A DNA stretch of 34,936 nt from Sedimentisphaerales bacterium. GTDB taxonomy: Bacteria > Planctomycetota > Phycisphaerae > Sedimentisphaerales > SG8-4. The stretch spans positions 1 through 34,936 of the forward strand of contig JAFGJR010000180.1 of the NCBI GenBank assembly GCA_016928975.1, in the 5' to 3' direction. Below are positions 34,645-34,936 of this stretch, piece after piece; position 1 is the stretch's first letter; every line of letters begins with the position of its first letter. Made by a program: the position numbers and the translations under genes. The notes under the pieces were generated by a model. It did not search any database and was not told where the DNA came from. It saw only the letters and a list, made by a program, of their open reading frames with translations.

Positions 34645-34782
34645 CCCCCCATCTTACGCCCACCGGCGCCGCGATTCAAGTCGCCGTGCGAGCTCAGCAC
34701 GAGCGTCCCGCGCCGTGATAGTGGTATCCGACGCGAGGCCGAGCCCGCAGCAGGCCCGCGACACCGGTCGCCACGCGCGCAG

Positions 34783-34864
34783 ATTGGCTTTGTTTCGCAC
34801 GAGTCCTCCCCCGTCTCCAATCCGCAATCGACGACCGGCAATCCAGAGATTGGCTTTGTTTCAC
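34783..34864 (-). repeat. Two inverted copies of the GAAACAAAGCCAAT dispersed repeat
   Basis: Reverse-strand copies lie at 34783-34800 and 34849-34864. The first belongs to a 40-base unit (34783-34822) that matches 321-360 at 38 of 40 positions by eye, in opposite orientation. Confidence 0.85.
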
Positions 34865-34876
34865 AGGCCCGGCTTC

Positions 34877-34901
34877 GTAGGGGCGGATTTCAGACCCGCC
34901 C
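34877..34901. repeat. GTAGGGGCGG... CCGCCC hairpin repeat
   Basis: GTAGGGGCGG is followed closely by CCGCCC, forming a short stem. It starts with the same GTAGGGGC as the 218-288 element and may be a related or partial copy. Confidence 0.5.
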
Positions 34902-34936
34902 GTGCCGCCGCCAGGTGTTTCAGTAGCATGGGCGTC

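Larger units (their letters stand above)
34645..34936. other. Terminal non-coding region with dispersed repeats
   Basis: From 34645 to 34782 I see no gene or structured RNA. From 34783 onward repeats dominate, including copies of the GAAACAAAGCCAAT family and a GGGCGG/CCGCCC hairpin at 34877-34901. Confidence 0.6.

Noticed and set aside
34645..34782. Possible cobalamin riboswitch upstream of cobO
   Set aside because: No B12-box or matching stem pattern could be found by eye in this stretch.

Overview
The window is GC-rich bacterial DNA, most likely from an uncultured member of the Planctomycetota (class Phycisphaerae or a close relative). I base this on recognition, not a search. The signs are large secreted LamG, lamin-tail/CotH and DUF2961/DUF1593-type proteins, a 'LIDDFESYND' module, Tat-exported oxidoreductase-like proteins, and dispersed repeats that read 'CETKPI' when translated. 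Most genes lie on the minus strand.

Layout. 1-472: the 3' end of a short hypothetical gene running into repeats. 495-3743 (-): secreted LamG/fibronectin-like protein. 3938-9006 (+): two coupled genes, a DUF1593 (Sde182-like) protein and a double-domain GH127 plus GH63-like glycosidase. 9084-9157: tRNA-Arg(TCG). 9218-14659 (-): a giant lamin-tail/CotH protein. 14981-17597 (-): a three-gene operon of a TIM-barrel sugar isomerase-like protein, a Tat aldo/keto reductase-like protein and a tetraheme c-type lipoprotein, with a divergent MBL-fold hydrolase at 17722-18501. 18441-18876: two gene remnants. 18877-26771 (-): nitroreductase, GH116 glucosidase-like protein, an alpha/alpha-barrel protein, a DUF2961 lipoprotein and a redoxin. 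26900-33273 (-): trp operon in the order trpL-E-G-D-F-B-A. 33351-34644 (-): ispD and cobO. 34783-34901: repeats matching those at the left end.

How the genes work together. The left two thirds is an accessory set for extracellular or periplasmic breakdown of plant or algal glycans (GH127, GH63-like, GH116, DUF2961, DUF1593, adhesive beta-sandwich proteins). The right third is housekeeping biosynthesis. The trp operon lacks trpC.

The most striking regulatory feature is a complete ribosome-mediated trp attenuator upstream of trpE: a 19-codon leader peptide with three consecutive Trp codons, a 1:2 hairpin, a 9-bp 2:3 antiterminator and a 3:4 terminator with seven U residues. The second is an in-phase U_UUU_UUU heptamer at the end of the DUF2961 gene. 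A -1 slip there would fuse it to the next ORF, and codon usage changes frame at that point. A third theme is small palindromic or tandem repeats placed inside operons and even inside reading frames.
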